Counted from the first letter of the stretch, positions 54,125-63,771 are shown. The stretch is DNA of 64,000 bases from Cellulophaga sp. 20_2_10 (GCF_023476645.1 NZ_JAMCOJ010000002.1:343561-407560); one strand, 5' to 3'. The notes: generated by a model not told the origin, from the sequence alone. Program-made: numbers and translations.

Positions 54125-56554
54125 ATGAAACTATCAAATAAATACAAAATGTATAAGTTACTCGTCTTTTGTGTATTAAGCCTTATGCTGTATAAGGTAT
54201 CTGCTCAAAAAAGTATTACAATACACAAAGTTAGCGAACCTATAAAGATTGATGGAGAAGTAACAGAGTCTATTTGGGAACAACACTTAGAGACCGGTAA
54301 TTTTATACAAACATTGCCAGAGTCTGGTAAACCATCTAGGCAACATACTGATATTGCTATTTTGTTTGATGATGCTTATTTATATGTTCTAGGTGTTTTA
54401 CACGTTGTAAATAAAGAAGCAATAAGTAGCCAGTTAACCGCAAGAGACAATACTGGTAATGCGGATGTTTTTGGAGTACAAATAGATCCTTTTGGAGAGG
54501 CAAGAGAGGGTTACGATTTTTCTGTTACGGCAGCAGGAGTACAATCAGACCAAAAAATAACGGCAACCGATTCTTATTCTAACTATAACGTAGTTTGGCA
54601 AAGTAGCGTAAAATTATATGATGATAAATGGATTGTAGAAATGAAAATACCTTTTAATAGTATTCGGTTTCCTAAGGAGGGTTTAAGCAATTTTAAAATA
54701 AATTTTCAGCGTATAACAAATGGTTTAAACGAGGATTCTTATTGGAATCCTATACGGTTAGATGTAGATGGATATTTAAATCAGCTTGGAAATTTAAAGG
54801 GATTAAATGCGATAGCGCCACCACTTAATTTATCTTTTAACCCGTTTATATCTGTTGTAACCGAAAAGAGTCCTGTTGGAGATAAAAAGACAACATTTAA
54901 TGGGGGTTTAGATTTAAAGTACGTACACAAAAATGCATATACATTAGATGTTTCTCTTATTCCAGATTTTAGTCAGGCTCCATCAGACGATCAAATTTTT
55001 AATTTATCTCCGTTTGAAGTGAAATTTAATGAGAACAGGCAGTTTTTTGTAGAAGGAACAGAGATTTTTGACAAGGGCGGATACTTGTACACACGTAGAA
55101 TAGGAGGTAGCCCAATCTATAAGGATATTATTAAAAAGACTGATGAAGAAGAGATTACAGAAAACCCGGCAACCTCCAATATCGTAAACTTAATTAAGTT
55201 TACAGGTAAATCTAAAAACGGATTATCTATTGGTATTTTAAACGGAATAACAGCGAAAAGTGAAGCTCTTTTAAAAAATTCAACAACCCATAGCTCTAGA
55301 AAATTTGAAACAAACCCATTAAGCAATTATAATGCTATTGTTTTAGATAAAACACTAAAAAACAACTCTTCTTTAACTTTTATAAATAATTCCGTTCTAC
55401 GTAGCGGTTCTGCATATGATGCTAATTTAACGGCGCTTTTATACAGATATTACAATAAAGATAGAACGTACTCTATGTACTTTAAGAAGGCACTTTCTCA
55501 AAAGTATTTTACTGTTGAAGAAGACCAATTTGGACACGAATATTATGGGTATGCAGGCAAAGTAAGCGGTAAATGGACAGGTGGTGTGTCTGTTAAATTA
55601 GTAGATGATAAATTTGATTCTAATGACTTTGGGTATTTGTCTAGAAATAATGAGCTACGCTTTAAAGGCGATTTACGATATACAAACAACAACCCAGAAA
55701 AAACTTTTTCTAGATACCAACTTTTTCTAGACCACCAACAAGTGTATTACCACAGTTTAATGCAGCAAGAACAAACCTACTACAAGTTGGGAAGCTATGG
55801 GGTTTTTAAAAAGAATAATCATACTGCTTTTGCGGAGTTTACATACTTACCCAAAGGGCGTAATTTTTATGAAGCTCGTACTAAAGACAGATATTTTAAT
55901 ATGCCTGCACAGACAGAGACTTTTTTGGAATACCAAACAAACGGTAATAAAGCACTTTCTTTATCTGGGTATATGGTCTTGGTTAAATATTTTAATTCTA
56001 ATGAGTTTACTAATGCATTTATAGCAGGTTATGGCTTGCGAGCGCGAGTTGGTCAGCATTTTTCATTATATTTTAGTCAGGGTTTAGAAGATAAGCCAAA
56101 CGGAGTGGGTTTTTTAACAAAGCAAGATAATAGTATTGTTTTTGGTCGTAGAAAAGTAAAAGAGTTAAGTAATGCAATTACATTAAATTACGCCGTAAAT
56201 TCTAAACTAAATGTAAATATGCGTTTGCGTCATTATTGGATAACGGTAGATTATAAAGATCAATTTTCATTAAAAGAAAATGGAGATTTTACAACTAATA
56301 ATTTTGCAATACATCCAGATGATTACGATGATAATTTTAATCAGTTTAATATAGATTTTATATCTAAATGGCAGTTTGCCCCAGCCAGCGAAATTAGCTT
56401 AGCCTGTAAGTTAGGATCCAATTATTACAGCACAGATGTAAACTCTGGCTATAGTGCCAACCTTAAAAAGGTTTTAGAAGAGAAAAATAGTACTACGATA
56501 TCTTTAAAAATGACATACTTTTTAGATGCTAATATTTTTAAAAAGAGGAGTTAA
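54125..56554 (+). CDS. DUF5916 outer membrane protein with CBM9-like N-terminal domain
   Basis: An 809-residue exported protein (signal to KVSAQ; an internal ATG eight codons in is an alternative start). Residues of about 28-230 form a CBM9-like domain (ITIHKVSEPIKIDGEVTESI, WIVEMKIPFNSIRFPKE). The remainder is a DUF5916 beta barrel with the hallmark VKFNENRQFFVEGTEIFDKG near residue 305 and many alternating aromatic strands. Members are common in Bacteroidota and of unknown function. Divergent from a two-component system and preceded by phased TTAACC boxes, so it is the likely target of that system. Its end overlaps the convergent tetR-type gene by four bases. Confidence 0.87.
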   Translation: MKLSNKYKMYKLLVFCVLSLMLYKVSAQKSITIHKVSEPIKIDGEVTESIWEQHLETGNFIQTLPESGKPSRQHTDIAILFDDAYLYVLGVLHVVNKEAISSQLTARDNTGNADVFGVQIDPFGEAREGYDFSVTAAGVQSDQKITATDSYSNYNVVWQSSVKLYDDKWIVEMKIPFNSIRFPKEGLSNFKINFQRITNGLNEDSYWNPIRLDVDGYLNQLGNLKGLNAIAPPLNLSFNPFISVVTEKSPVGDKKTTFNGGLDLKYVHKNAYTLDVSLIPDFSQAPSDDQIFNLSPFEVKFNENRQFFVEGTEIFDKGGYLYTRRIGGSPIYKDIIKKTDEEEITENPATSNIVNLIKFTGKSKNGLSIGILNGITAKSEALLKNSTTHSSRKFETNPLSNYNAIVLDKTLKNNSSLTFINNSVLRSGSAYDANLTALLYRYYNKDRTYSMYFKKALSQKYFTVEEDQFGHEYYGYAGKVSGKWTGGVSVKLVDDKFDSNDFGYLSRNNELRFKGDLRYTNNNPEKTFSRYQLFLDHQQVYYHSLMQQEQTYYKLGSYGVFKKNNHTAFAEFTYLPKGRNFYEARTKDRYFNMPAQTETFLEYQTNGNKALSLSGYMVLVKYFNSNEFTNAFIAGYGLRARVGQHFSLYFSQGLEDKPNGVGFLTKQDNSIVFGRRKVKELSNAITLNYAVNSKLNVNMRLRHYWITVDYKDQFSLKENGDFTTNNFAIHPDDYDDNFNQFNIDFISKWQFAPASEISLACKLGSNYYSTDVNSGYSANLKKVLEEKNSTTISLKMTYFLDANIFKKRS

Positions 56555-57144
56555 TTGTAATAAGAATTAGAATATTGACTTGTTGTTATTCCTTTTAAAT
56601 TATGTACAATAAGATGGTGTAGAATTGTATTAAGATCATAGATCGTAAAAAGATGATCTACTGTAAATGCAATAGATTCTATTCTTAAAAAATAGAGTTC
56701 TGTAACTAATTTGAGATTTACATTGTTACGTATATTGCCTTCTTCTTTTGCTTTTTTTAGCAAATCTAAAATAGTAACGTATGCTAGTTCTATTCTAAAA
56801 TTATCGAAAATAGTATACGCATCAGGATAATATTTTTTTAGGTCAAAAATAAAAGAGGGTTTAAAGTATCTAAGATACTCTAACCCTCTTTTGTATATTA
56901 ATATAATAGTAAGTATAGCGTCTTTTTTATTATCCGCTACAATATTTTTAATGTCTACTTTGTATTCATCGATTAAAAACTCTAAACTATTTTCTACTAA
57001 AGTTTCTTTATTTTTAAAATGTAGATAAATTGTTTTTTTAGATATCCCTAGAATTTTTGCTAATTCATCTAAAGTTAAACGCTTGCTACCAAATTTTATA
57101 AAGTTGGTAATTGCACATTTTAAAAGTTCCTTTTTAGTAATCAT
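56551..57144 (-). CDS. TetR-family transcriptional regulator
   Basis: A 197-residue repressor-type protein. The N-terminal helix-turn-helix is typical: RLTLDELAKILGISKKTIYL then HFKNKETLVENSLEFL (residues 20-55). The C-terminal ligand-binding domain is all helical. It is the last gene of the RND efflux operon, nine bases after the outer membrane component. It probably senses a ligand connected with the pump. A second regulator (GbsR/MarR type) starts the same operon. Confidence 0.92.
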   Translation of the reverse strand: MITKKELLKCAITNFIKFGSKRLTLDELAKILGISKKTIYLHFKNKETLVENSLEFLIDEYKVDIKNIVADNKKDAILTIILIYKRGLEYLRYFKPSFIFDLKKYYPDAYTIFDNFRIELAYVTILDLLKKAKEEGNIRNNVNLKLVTELYFLRIESIAFTVDHLFTIYDLNTILHHLIVHNLKGITTSQYSNSYYN

Positions 57145-57153
57145 TACTGTTTT

Positions 57154-58569
57154 TTATCTCCAGCCACCGCCAAGTGCTTCATATAAATTTACAATACTTG
57201 TTAGTTGCTGTAACTTACTGTCTATAATACTAAGCTCTGCATTTAAAGCACTCTCTCTAGCTGTTAATAAATCTAGGTAGTTTGCGTACCCATTTTTAAG
57301 TAACTCCTCAGAATTAAGCTCTGCCCTACGTAAAGCTTCAACTTGTTTTTGTCTGTATTCGTACTTTTCAGTTTCGGCATTATAGGTATATAAAGCATTA
57401 GAAACTTCAGAACCGGCAACTAGTAAAGTCTTTTTAAATTGTAGTAAAGACTGTTCTTGTTGTGCTAAAGCAACTTCTTTTTGTGTTCTTAGCTTACGCT
57501 GATTAAAAAGAGGTTGTGTTAAGCCACCGATGATATTTGCGAAAAGCGAATTAGCATCTATTAACTGGTCTAACTCTAAACTCTGAAAACCTCCAGAAGC
57601 CGTTAGTGTTAATGATGGATAAAAACTACTTCTAGCAACATTAGTAAGTTCAAAAGACTGAATTAATCCATACTCAGCAGCCATTACATCTGGTCTGTTG
57701 CTAAGTAAGGTAGAAGGTACACCAACAGTTAAATCTGTTGCTATATCTTGTACATCTAAACTAGTTCTTTTAAAATTTTGTGGTGCTTTACCCAATAAAA
57801 TACTAAGTGTATTTTCAGTTTTAAAAATAGCAGTTTCTAAATCTACTTTTAAAGCTCTAGCACTGTTGTATTGTGCTATATTCTGGTCTACTGCAACTTG
57901 CGTTACGTTACCAGCATCTTTTAAAGCTTTTATAGTTTCTACGCTACTTTCTCTTGTTTCAATAGTCTTTTTTGTAACAGCCAATTGAGCATCTAAAGCC
58001 AATAAGTTATAGTACGTATTTGCGATACTAGAAATAAGTTGCGTTTTTACTGCTTGATGTCCAGAAACACTTTGCATATAAGCAGCTTGTGTAGCTCTTT
58101 TGTTACTTCTTATTTTACCCCAAATATCTGCTTCCCAAGATAGGTTAGCTGTAATATCATATTGGTCTAAACTACCATTAAAGAAAGATCCAAACTGACT
58201 ATTTTTAGAAAGCTCTTGGTGTGTTAATTTAGCACCAACATCTAAAGTAGGGAGGTAACCAGCCTTGCCTTGTTTAGCATAAGCTTCTGCAGCAGCTAAT
58301 TGTTGTATTGCAATTCTAATGTCTAAATTGCTTTGCAATCCTTCATTAATATACTGCTCTAAATAATTGTCAGTAAAAATTGTTTTCCAAGACACATTTG
58401 CCATAGATATACTATCTGTAGGCAAATTGTCTGTTCTGTATAAGGCTTCAGTTTCTTTAAACTCAGTCCTTTCATAATCCTTAGCAACAAAACAACTTTG
58501 TAGTGTAAATGCAACAACTACGACAAGTGCTGTTTTGCTAATAAATTTATATTTCGTTGTAGATTTCAT
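57154..58569 (-). CDS. Outer membrane efflux lipoprotein (TolC/NodT family)
   Basis: Outer membrane channel of a tripartite RND pump. The 471-residue product is a lipoprotein (lipobox LQSC, mature CFVAKDYERTEFKETEALYR). It has two outer-membrane-factor repeats: LNIRIAIQQLAAAEAY-like segments (SNLDIRIAIQQLAAAEAYAK, residues of about 85-105), LSWEADIWGKIRSNKRATQA, then the second repeat LLSNRPDVMAAEYGLIQSFE and a coiled coil ending NAELSIIDSKLQQLTSIVNL. It ends YEALGGGWR, a typical NodT-family terminus. It is five bases downstream of the pump gene. Confidence 0.95.
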   Translation of the reverse strand: MKSTTKYKFISKTALVVVVAFTLQSCFVAKDYERTEFKETEALYRTDNLPTDSISMANVSWKTIFTDNYLEQYINEGLQSNLDIRIAIQQLAAAEAYAKQGKAGYLPTLDVGAKLTHQELSKNSQFGSFFNGSLDQYDITANLSWEADIWGKIRSNKRATQAAYMQSVSGHQAVKTQLISSIANTYYNLLALDAQLAVTKKTIETRESSVETIKALKDAGNVTQVAVDQNIAQYNSARALKVDLETAIFKTENTLSILLGKAPQNFKRTSLDVQDIATDLTVGVPSTLLSNRPDVMAAEYGLIQSFELTNVARSSFYPSLTLTASGGFQSLELDQLIDANSLFANIIGGLTQPLFNQRKLRTQKEVALAQQEQSLLQFKKTLLVAGSEVSNALYTYNAETEKYEYRQKQVEALRRAELNSEELLKNGYANYLDLLTARESALNAELSIIDSKLQQLTSIVNLYEALGGGWR

Positions 58570-58574
58570 AATTC

Positions 58575-61500
58575 TTATTCTTCTGTAGTTTGAACTGCTG
58601 GTTTACCTGAAACTTTTTCTTGCAACCATTGAAATAAAATAAACAGTATTGGAATAACAAATACACCTAATATGGTACCTATTAACATACCACCTGCTGC
58701 ACCGGTACCAATAGAGTTGTTCCCTTCTGCACCAACACCTTTTGCTAATGCTAATGGCATTAAACCTAAGATAAAAGCAAATGAGGTCATTAATATTGGT
58801 CTTAAACGAGATTTAGCACCATCTATAGCAGCATCTACAATAGATTCTCCTGCTTTTCTACGCTGCAGAGCAAACTCTACAATTAATATGGCATTTTTGG
58901 CGAGTAGACCAATAAGCATAATTAGGGCAATTTGAAAATAGATGTTATTTTCTAGTCCTAAGAATTTAGTACTAATATAAGCTCCAAATACACCAAATGG
59001 TAATGATAGTACTACTGCAAATGGTAACAAGTAACTCTCGTACTGTGCACTTAATAAAAAGTAAACAAATAAGATACTTAGTATAAATATAAACGTAGTT
59101 TGACTACCAGCATTTACTTCTTCACGTGTTAAACCAGAATAAGCAACTGTATAATTACTAGGTAATTTAGCAACCTCTTCTTCTATAATTCTAATAGCAT
59201 CACCAGTACTAAAACCATCGTTTGTAGCTCCTGTTATTTTTGTAGAATTAAATAAGTTAAAACGAGTTACAGATTGTGGCCCATAAACACGCTCTAAGTT
59301 TACAAATTGTGTAATAGGCGTCATTTCACCCGCATCTGTTCTAACATACATGCTGTTTAAATCTTCAATAGTCGCTCTATCTTCTGGTAATGCTTGTATG
59401 TAAACTCTAAACTGTTTACCAAATCTAGAGAAATCCGATGCATACACACCACCAATATAACCTTGTAAAGTAGAGAAGATACTGCTAACAGATACTCCTT
59501 TTTCTTTAGCTAATGGTACATTTATATCCATCTCATACTGTGGGTAACTCGTATTAAATGAAGATTGTGCATACTTAATTTCTGGGTGAGACATTAAAGC
59601 CATTGCAAACTCTTTGTTTGTTTTGTCTAATTCTGTAAACTCACCTCCAAATTTATCTAATAAATTCACTTCAAAACCAGCAGAGTTACCAAAACCACGT
59701 ATACTTGGTGGAGAGAAGAAAATAATATTTGCTTCTGGCATTGTGGATACCACGCCAAATAACTTACCTGTTATGGCTTGTACAGATGTAGAAGGATCTT
59801 CACGCTCTGTCCAATCTTTTAATTTAATAATACCAAAACCGTAGTTTGTACCAGCACCACTAATTAAACTTCGACCTTTAATAAAGTTAACACCAGCTAT
59901 ACCTTCTATACCGTTTATTTTAGAGTATAAATCTCTAGAAACAGCATCAGTTCTATCTAAAGAAGAACCAGCAGGCAATTCAATATTTGCAAATATAATA
60001 CCTCTATCTTCATCTGGCACAAAACCTGTTGGTGTTGTTTGTGAAGCCCAGTAGATACCTACACCTGCAATTATTAATAATATTACAGATATAAATTTCT
60101 TCTTATATAAAAAATGAAGTGATTTACCATACCTGTCTATGGTAGCATTAAAACCACGGTTAAACAAAGTGTAAAAACGCTTTAAAGGACTTTTTCCTTT
60201 CAGCTCCTCATCATGCTTATGTTCTTTTAATAATAGTGCACATAAAGCCGGACTTAATGTTAAGGCGTTTACTGCAGAAATTAAAATGGCAATAATTAAT
60301 GTAACACCAAACTGCTCATAAAATACACCAGTAGGACCTGTAATAAAGGTTACAGGAATAAATACAGCAGCCATTACTAATGTAATAGATATAATAGCAC
60401 CTGAAATTTCGTTCATTGCTATAAGCGTAGCTTTTTTAGGGTTTTTAACTCCCTCATCCATTTTAGCATGGACGGCTTCTACCACCACAATGGCATCATC
60501 TACCACAATACCAATGGCCAGTACTAATGCAAATAAAGTTAATAGGTTAATAGAATACCCAAAAACATTTAAGAAAAAGAATGTACCAATAATAGATACC
60601 GGAACAGCAATTGCAGGTATTAACGTTGATCTAAAATCTTGTAAAAAGATAAATACAACTAAGAATACTAGCAAAAAGGCTTCAATAAGCGTACTAATTA
60701 CTTTTTCTATAGATGCGTTTAAGAATAAACTTGTATCATAAGGAACAAAAATACTTAAGCCTTCTGGTAAGTCTGCCTCAACAGATGCTAATGTAGTTTT
60801 AATATTCTCAATAATTTCTTGAGCGTTAGAACCTTTTGTTTGGAAAATCCCCATAAAAACAGCAGGATTTCCTAAACTCATAGCGTTAGAAGAGTAAGAT
60901 TGTGCATCTAGCTCAATTGTAGCAACATCATTTAAACGTAAAAATTCTCCGTTACCTAATGCTTTAATTATAATGTCTCCATATTGTTTTTGCTCTTTAA
61001 AACGGCCACTATATGTTAATGTGTAAGTAAATGCTTCACCGTTGTTTTCTCCTAAAGAACCAGCGGCTGCTTCTAAGTTTTGTTCTGCTAATGCAGCAGA
61101 TATATCTGATGGTATTAAGTTGTATGCAGCTAATTTTTCTGGTTTTAACCAAATACGCATTGCATAATCTTGTTGAGAAAATACAGATACATCACCAACA
61201 CCACTAATACGTTGCATTGCTGGTATAACGTTTATCTTTAGGTAATTCTGAATAAATGTAGCGTCATAATCTTCATTCTCAGAATACATAGATATAAACA
61301 TTAAAGCACTAGTTTCTTGCTTTTGTGTAGTTACACCTGTTTGTATTACTTCTTGTGGTAATAAAGGATTTGCTCTTGCAACACGGTTTTGTACGTTTAC
61401 AGCAGCAATATCTGCATCTATTTCCTGATTAAAATAAACTGTAATTTCTGCAGTACCGTTATTAGATGCTGTAGAGGTAATATAACTCATACCTTCTACA

Positions 61501-61712
61501 CCGTTAATTTGCTCCTCTATTGGGATAATAACACTTTCTAATACAGTTTCTGCATTGGCTCCTGTGTATGATGCCGACACCTTAATTGTTGGTGGCGCAA
61601 TATCTGGGTATTCTTCTATTGGTAAGCTTGTTATACTTATAACACCAAGCACAACAATGATAATAGAAATTACTGTTGAAAGAACGGGTCTTTCAATAAA
61701 TGTTTTTAACAT
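58575..61712 (-). CDS. RND multidrug efflux pump, HAE1 (AcrB-like) family
   Basis: Inner-membrane proton-driven drug exporter. The 1045-residue length and the start MLKTFIERPVLSTVISIIIV are typical. Periplasmic signatures include SLPIEEYPDIAPPTIKVSAS, then IEEQINGVEGMSYITSTAS and DADIAAVNVQNRVARANPLL. The proton-relay Asp pair lies in LVLAIGIVVDDAIVVVEAVH near residue 407. Transmembrane helix 10-12 motifs include AKNAILIVEFALQRRKAGES and GAEGNNSIGTGAAGGMLIGT. Full length with no damage. It is flanked by its adaptor and outer-membrane genes in one operon. Confidence 0.97.
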   Translation of the reverse strand: MLKTFIERPVLSTVISIIIVVLGVISITSLPIEEYPDIAPPTIKVSASYTGANAETVLESVIIPIEEQINGVEGMSYITSTASNNGTAEITVYFNQEIDADIAAVNVQNRVARANPLLPQEVIQTGVTTQKQETSALMFISMYSENEDYDATFIQNYLKINVIPAMQRISGVGDVSVFSQQDYAMRIWLKPEKLAAYNLIPSDISAALAEQNLEAAAGSLGENNGEAFTYTLTYSGRFKEQKQYGDIIIKALGNGEFLRLNDVATIELDAQSYSSNAMSLGNPAVFMGIFQTKGSNAQEIIENIKTTLASVEADLPEGLSIFVPYDTSLFLNASIEKVISTLIEAFLLVFLVVFIFLQDFRSTLIPAIAVPVSIIGTFFFLNVFGYSINLLTLFALVLAIGIVVDDAIVVVEAVHAKMDEGVKNPKKATLIAMNEISGAIISITLVMAAVFIPVTFITGPTGVFYEQFGVTLIIAILISAVNALTLSPALCALLLKEHKHDEELKGKSPLKRFYTLFNRGFNATIDRYGKSLHFLYKKKFISVILLIIAGVGIYWASQTTPTGFVPDEDRGIIFANIELPAGSSLDRTDAVSRDLYSKINGIEGIAGVNFIKGRSLISGAGTNYGFGIIKLKDWTEREDPSTSVQAITGKLFGVVSTMPEANIIFFSPPSIRGFGNSAGFEVNLLDKFGGEFTELDKTNKEFAMALMSHPEIKYAQSSFNTSYPQYEMDINVPLAKEKGVSVSSIFSTLQGYIGGVYASDFSRFGKQFRVYIQALPEDRATIEDLNSMYVRTDAGEMTPITQFVNLERVYGPQSVTRFNLFNSTKITGATNDGFSTGDAIRIIEEEVAKLPSNYTVAYSGLTREEVNAGSQTTFIFILSILFVYFLLSAQYESYLLPFAVVLSLPFGVFGAYISTKFLGLENNIYFQIALIMLIGLLAKNAILIVEFALQRRKAGESIVDAAIDGAKSRLRPILMTSFAFILGLMPLALAKGVGAEGNNSIGTGAAGGMLIGTILGVFVIPILFILFQWLQEKVSGKPAVQTTEE

Positions 61713-61732
61713 AACTAAATTAGTTTAGGTTT

Positions 61733-62863
61733 TTAGTTTTTAAATAATGTAGCTATAGGTTTAATAGCATCATCAAAAGAAGTTTCTTGTGGAGCTATTT
61801 CCATACCGGTTTTTAACTTGCCAACACCATTTGTAACAATTTTATCTTTAGCATTTATACCAGATTCTACAACATATAAATTAGCTACAGAAGCTTTCAC
61901 TTTAATAATAGACGTAGTTACTTTGTTATCTTCACCTACTTTAAAAACCATAATGTTACCTTGTTGCTCGTACGTAGCTTGTTGTGGTACAACTGTTACG
62001 TTTTCAAAAACAAGAGGAATTTGTATTTTACCACTGTTACCATTAGTTACCAAAAGGTTAGGGTTGTTAAATACTGCTCTTAAACTTACAGTACCCGTCT
62101 TTGGGTTAACTTGACCTGTACTGGTTTGTATTTTTCCTTTTTCAGAATATGTACTACCGTTCGCTAATATTAAGTTTACTGCAGGATAATTGGCTAATTT
62201 CTCTTTCAAAGTTTTACCTTCTGCTTTCTCTAAAAAGTCTAAATATTGAGTTTCATTTAAGCTAAAGAATGCATATACTTTACTAATATCACTAACAGTT
62301 GTAAGAGGAGTAGGGTCACTAGGGCTAATTAATGTACCTTCTCTAAAGTTAATTGCACCAACATAACCATTTACAGGACTTTTAATTGTTGCATAGCCAA
62401 TATTTGCACTTACACTGCTGTAATTAGCTTTTGCTTGTGCTAAATTTGCCTTTGCAGTCTCTAGCTGTACTGCACTAATAATGTTTTTTTCTACAAGAGG
62501 CACTAATTTATCTACCTCTACTTGGGCTACATTAATACGTGCTTTTGCCGCACCAGCATCCTGACTTAAAGATTGTGTTTCTAGTCTAAATAAAACTTGA
62601 CCTTTACGTACCTTTTGCCCTTCGTCTACTAATACACTTTTAATGTATCCAGATGTTTTAGCTCTAACATCACTATTTACAATACCTTCTATAGTTGTTG
62701 GGTATTCTGTGTAACCTGTTACCGTTTTTGGTTGTAATTCTGCAACAGGAAAAGGTGCAGGTGGTGCCTGTGGAGCTTGCTGTTCTTGCTTGCTTCCACA
62801 ACTTACAATGACAAGGAATACTGCCATTGGTATTAAAATTCTACTAATAGTTCTCTTTTTCAT
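61733..62863 (-). CDS. RND efflux periplasmic adaptor (membrane fusion protein)
   Basis: A 376-residue lipoprotein (lipobox VIVSC, mature CGSKQEQQAP with Pro/Gln-rich linker) linking the RND pump to the outer membrane channel. It shows the lipoyl/biotinyl half-motifs VNSDVRAKTSGYIKSVLVDE and GQKVRKGQVLFRLE. A short alpha hairpin follows (LSQDAGAAKARINVAQVEVD, AVQLETAKANLAQAKANYSS), then NGYVGAINFREGTLISPSDP and a beta-barrel with VSLRAVFNNPNLLVTNG. Typical MexA/AcrA family. It is 12 bases behind the GbsR/MarR-type regulator gene and 20 before the pump gene. Confidence 0.95.
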   Translation of the reverse strand: MKKRTISRILIPMAVFLVIVSCGSKQEQQAPQAPPAPFPVAELQPKTVTGYTEYPTTIEGIVNSDVRAKTSGYIKSVLVDEGQKVRKGQVLFRLETQSLSQDAGAAKARINVAQVEVDKLVPLVEKNIISAVQLETAKANLAQAKANYSSVSANIGYATIKSPVNGYVGAINFREGTLISPSDPTPLTTVSDISKVYAFFSLNETQYLDFLEKAEGKTLKEKLANYPAVNLILANGSTYSEKGKIQTSTGQVNPKTGTVSLRAVFNNPNLLVTNGNSGKIQIPLVFENVTVVPQQATYEQQGNIMVFKVGEDNKVTTSIIKVKASVANLYVVESGINAKDKIVTNGVGKLKTGMEIAPQETSFDDAIKPIATLFKN

Positions 62864-62875
62864 CTTGCTTTATTT

Positions 62876-63367
62876 TTATAGGTTAATGTTGTCTATGTCT
62901 AGTTTTGATATAGACGTAATTGCTTGGTTTAAAAATTGTATGTAATTGTTATGAAATGTTAAATCGAATTTTTCCTCTTCTAATGTTGTTTCTATATTAT
63001 TAATTTCTTTTTTATAACTTCTAACTTCTTCATGTAGTTCTTTTTCTATTTCCCATTTATGAATCATTGTGCTTATATGATTCTTAATTTTGTTGGTCGT
63101 AATTACATAATATTTTTTACGATCACCTGTTTTGGTAAAATATTCTATCTCTTTTAAATCTGATAAGTAATTTAAATGTGTAGAGATGGTACTTTTACTT
63201 GCACACAATACTGAAACTAAATCTTCAAATGTTGTTCCTATTTTTCCGGTAAGGATTATATAAGCTAAAATTCTTGATGCAACGGGAGCATATCCATTAT
63301 TTGCTTCTATATGTACTCCTAACTTTTCTATTAATGCACTTTTTTTTGTACAAATGTTTTTTTCCAT
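62876..63367 (-). CDS. GbsR/MarR-type transcriptional regulator
   Basis: A 163-residue winged-helix regulator: residues of about 20-90 carry GYAPVASRILAYIILTGKIG and FEDLVSVLCASKSTISTHLN followed by FTKTGDRKKYYVIT (the wing). The C-terminal half is a charged helical dimerisation region (EVRSYKKEINNIETTLEEEK). The arrangement matches the GbsR-like family found before RND operons in Bacteroidota. First gene of the efflux operon. A dyad overlapping the promoter just upstream is a likely operator. Confidence 0.87.
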   Translation of the reverse strand: MEKNICTKKSALIEKLGVHIEANNGYAPVASRILAYIILTGKIGTTFEDLVSVLCASKSTISTHLNYLSDLKEIEYFTKTGDRKKYYVITTNKIKNHISTMIHKWEIEKELHEEVRSYKKEINNIETTLEEEKFDLTFHNNYIQFLNQAITSISKLDIDNINL

Positions 63368-63430
63368 TTGTTATATGTTTAATATTTATATTCTTTAGTA
63401 AAATCTCTTTTTGTGTAAAAAAAGAAAGTG

Positions 63431-63438
63431 CAAATATA
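63431..63438 (-). promoter_or_regulatory. Promoter -7 box of the efflux operon
   Basis: Minus-strand TATATTTG is an exact match to TAnnTTTG and would give a leader of roughly 57 bases to the regulator start at 63367. No exact TTG is seen at -33; TTCG (in GTTCGG) occupies that place. Confidence 0.5.
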
Positions 63439-63444
63439 TAGTTG

Positions 63445-63462
63445 GTTCGGTGAGTACCGAAC
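63445..63462. promoter_or_regulatory. Dyad GTTCGGT-N4-ACCGAAC, probable operator of the efflux operon
   Basis: A perfect 7+4+7 inverted repeat lies between the -7 box and the -33 position of the operon promoter. A regulator bound here would block RNA polymerase. The GbsR/MarR-type gene at the start of the operon or the TetR gene at its end are the candidates. Confidence 0.6.
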
Positions 63463-63619
63463 TAATCGAAGTTAATTAATTGTTAAAGCAATTATTATAA
63501 TTAAATTAATAACAATCAAGGTGTTATGTTGGTTATTTGCTTAATTAAAGCATTTTTTTATACTAATTTAGCGACTTAAATAACGCTTGTTTTTTTAATT
63601 ATGAACTACTGTATATGAC
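63463..63619. other. AT-rich intergenic stretch without recognisable gene
   Basis: Part of a 404-base gap between the efflux operon and the next SusD gene. I see only AT-rich DNA here. The octamer AGCGACTT near 63570 recurs in the right arm of the hairpin that follows. No open frame or RNA family is recognisable. Confidence 0.5.
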
Positions 63620-63666
63620 AAAAAAGTCGCTTAAAAGAATGCTATTATTCTTTTAAGCGACTTTTT
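63620..63666. terminator. Long perfect hairpin, probable bidirectional terminator
   Basis: About 20 paired bases (AAAAAGTCGCTTAAAAGAAT with ATTCTTTTAAGCGACTTTTT) around a six-base loop. It has A and T runs on both flanks and lies downstream of the SusD gene on the right, behind a first terminator. Confidence 0.75.
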
Positions 63667-63696
63667 ATAAAGATGATTAGAACTTGGTGTAAAAAA

Positions 63697-63736
63697 AAGA
63701 TACGATAATTTAAGAAATCTTAAATTACCGTATCAA
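63697..63736 (-). terminator. Rho-independent terminator of the right-edge SusD gene
   Basis: Read leftwards: GATACGGTAATTTAAG, short loop, CTTAAATTATCGTATC (one mismatch), then a run of eight T. It starts about 36 bases after the SusD stop. Confidence 0.85.
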
Positions 63737-63771
63737 TTCAACTAAAAATCTAACTACTATATTTTAAGAAT

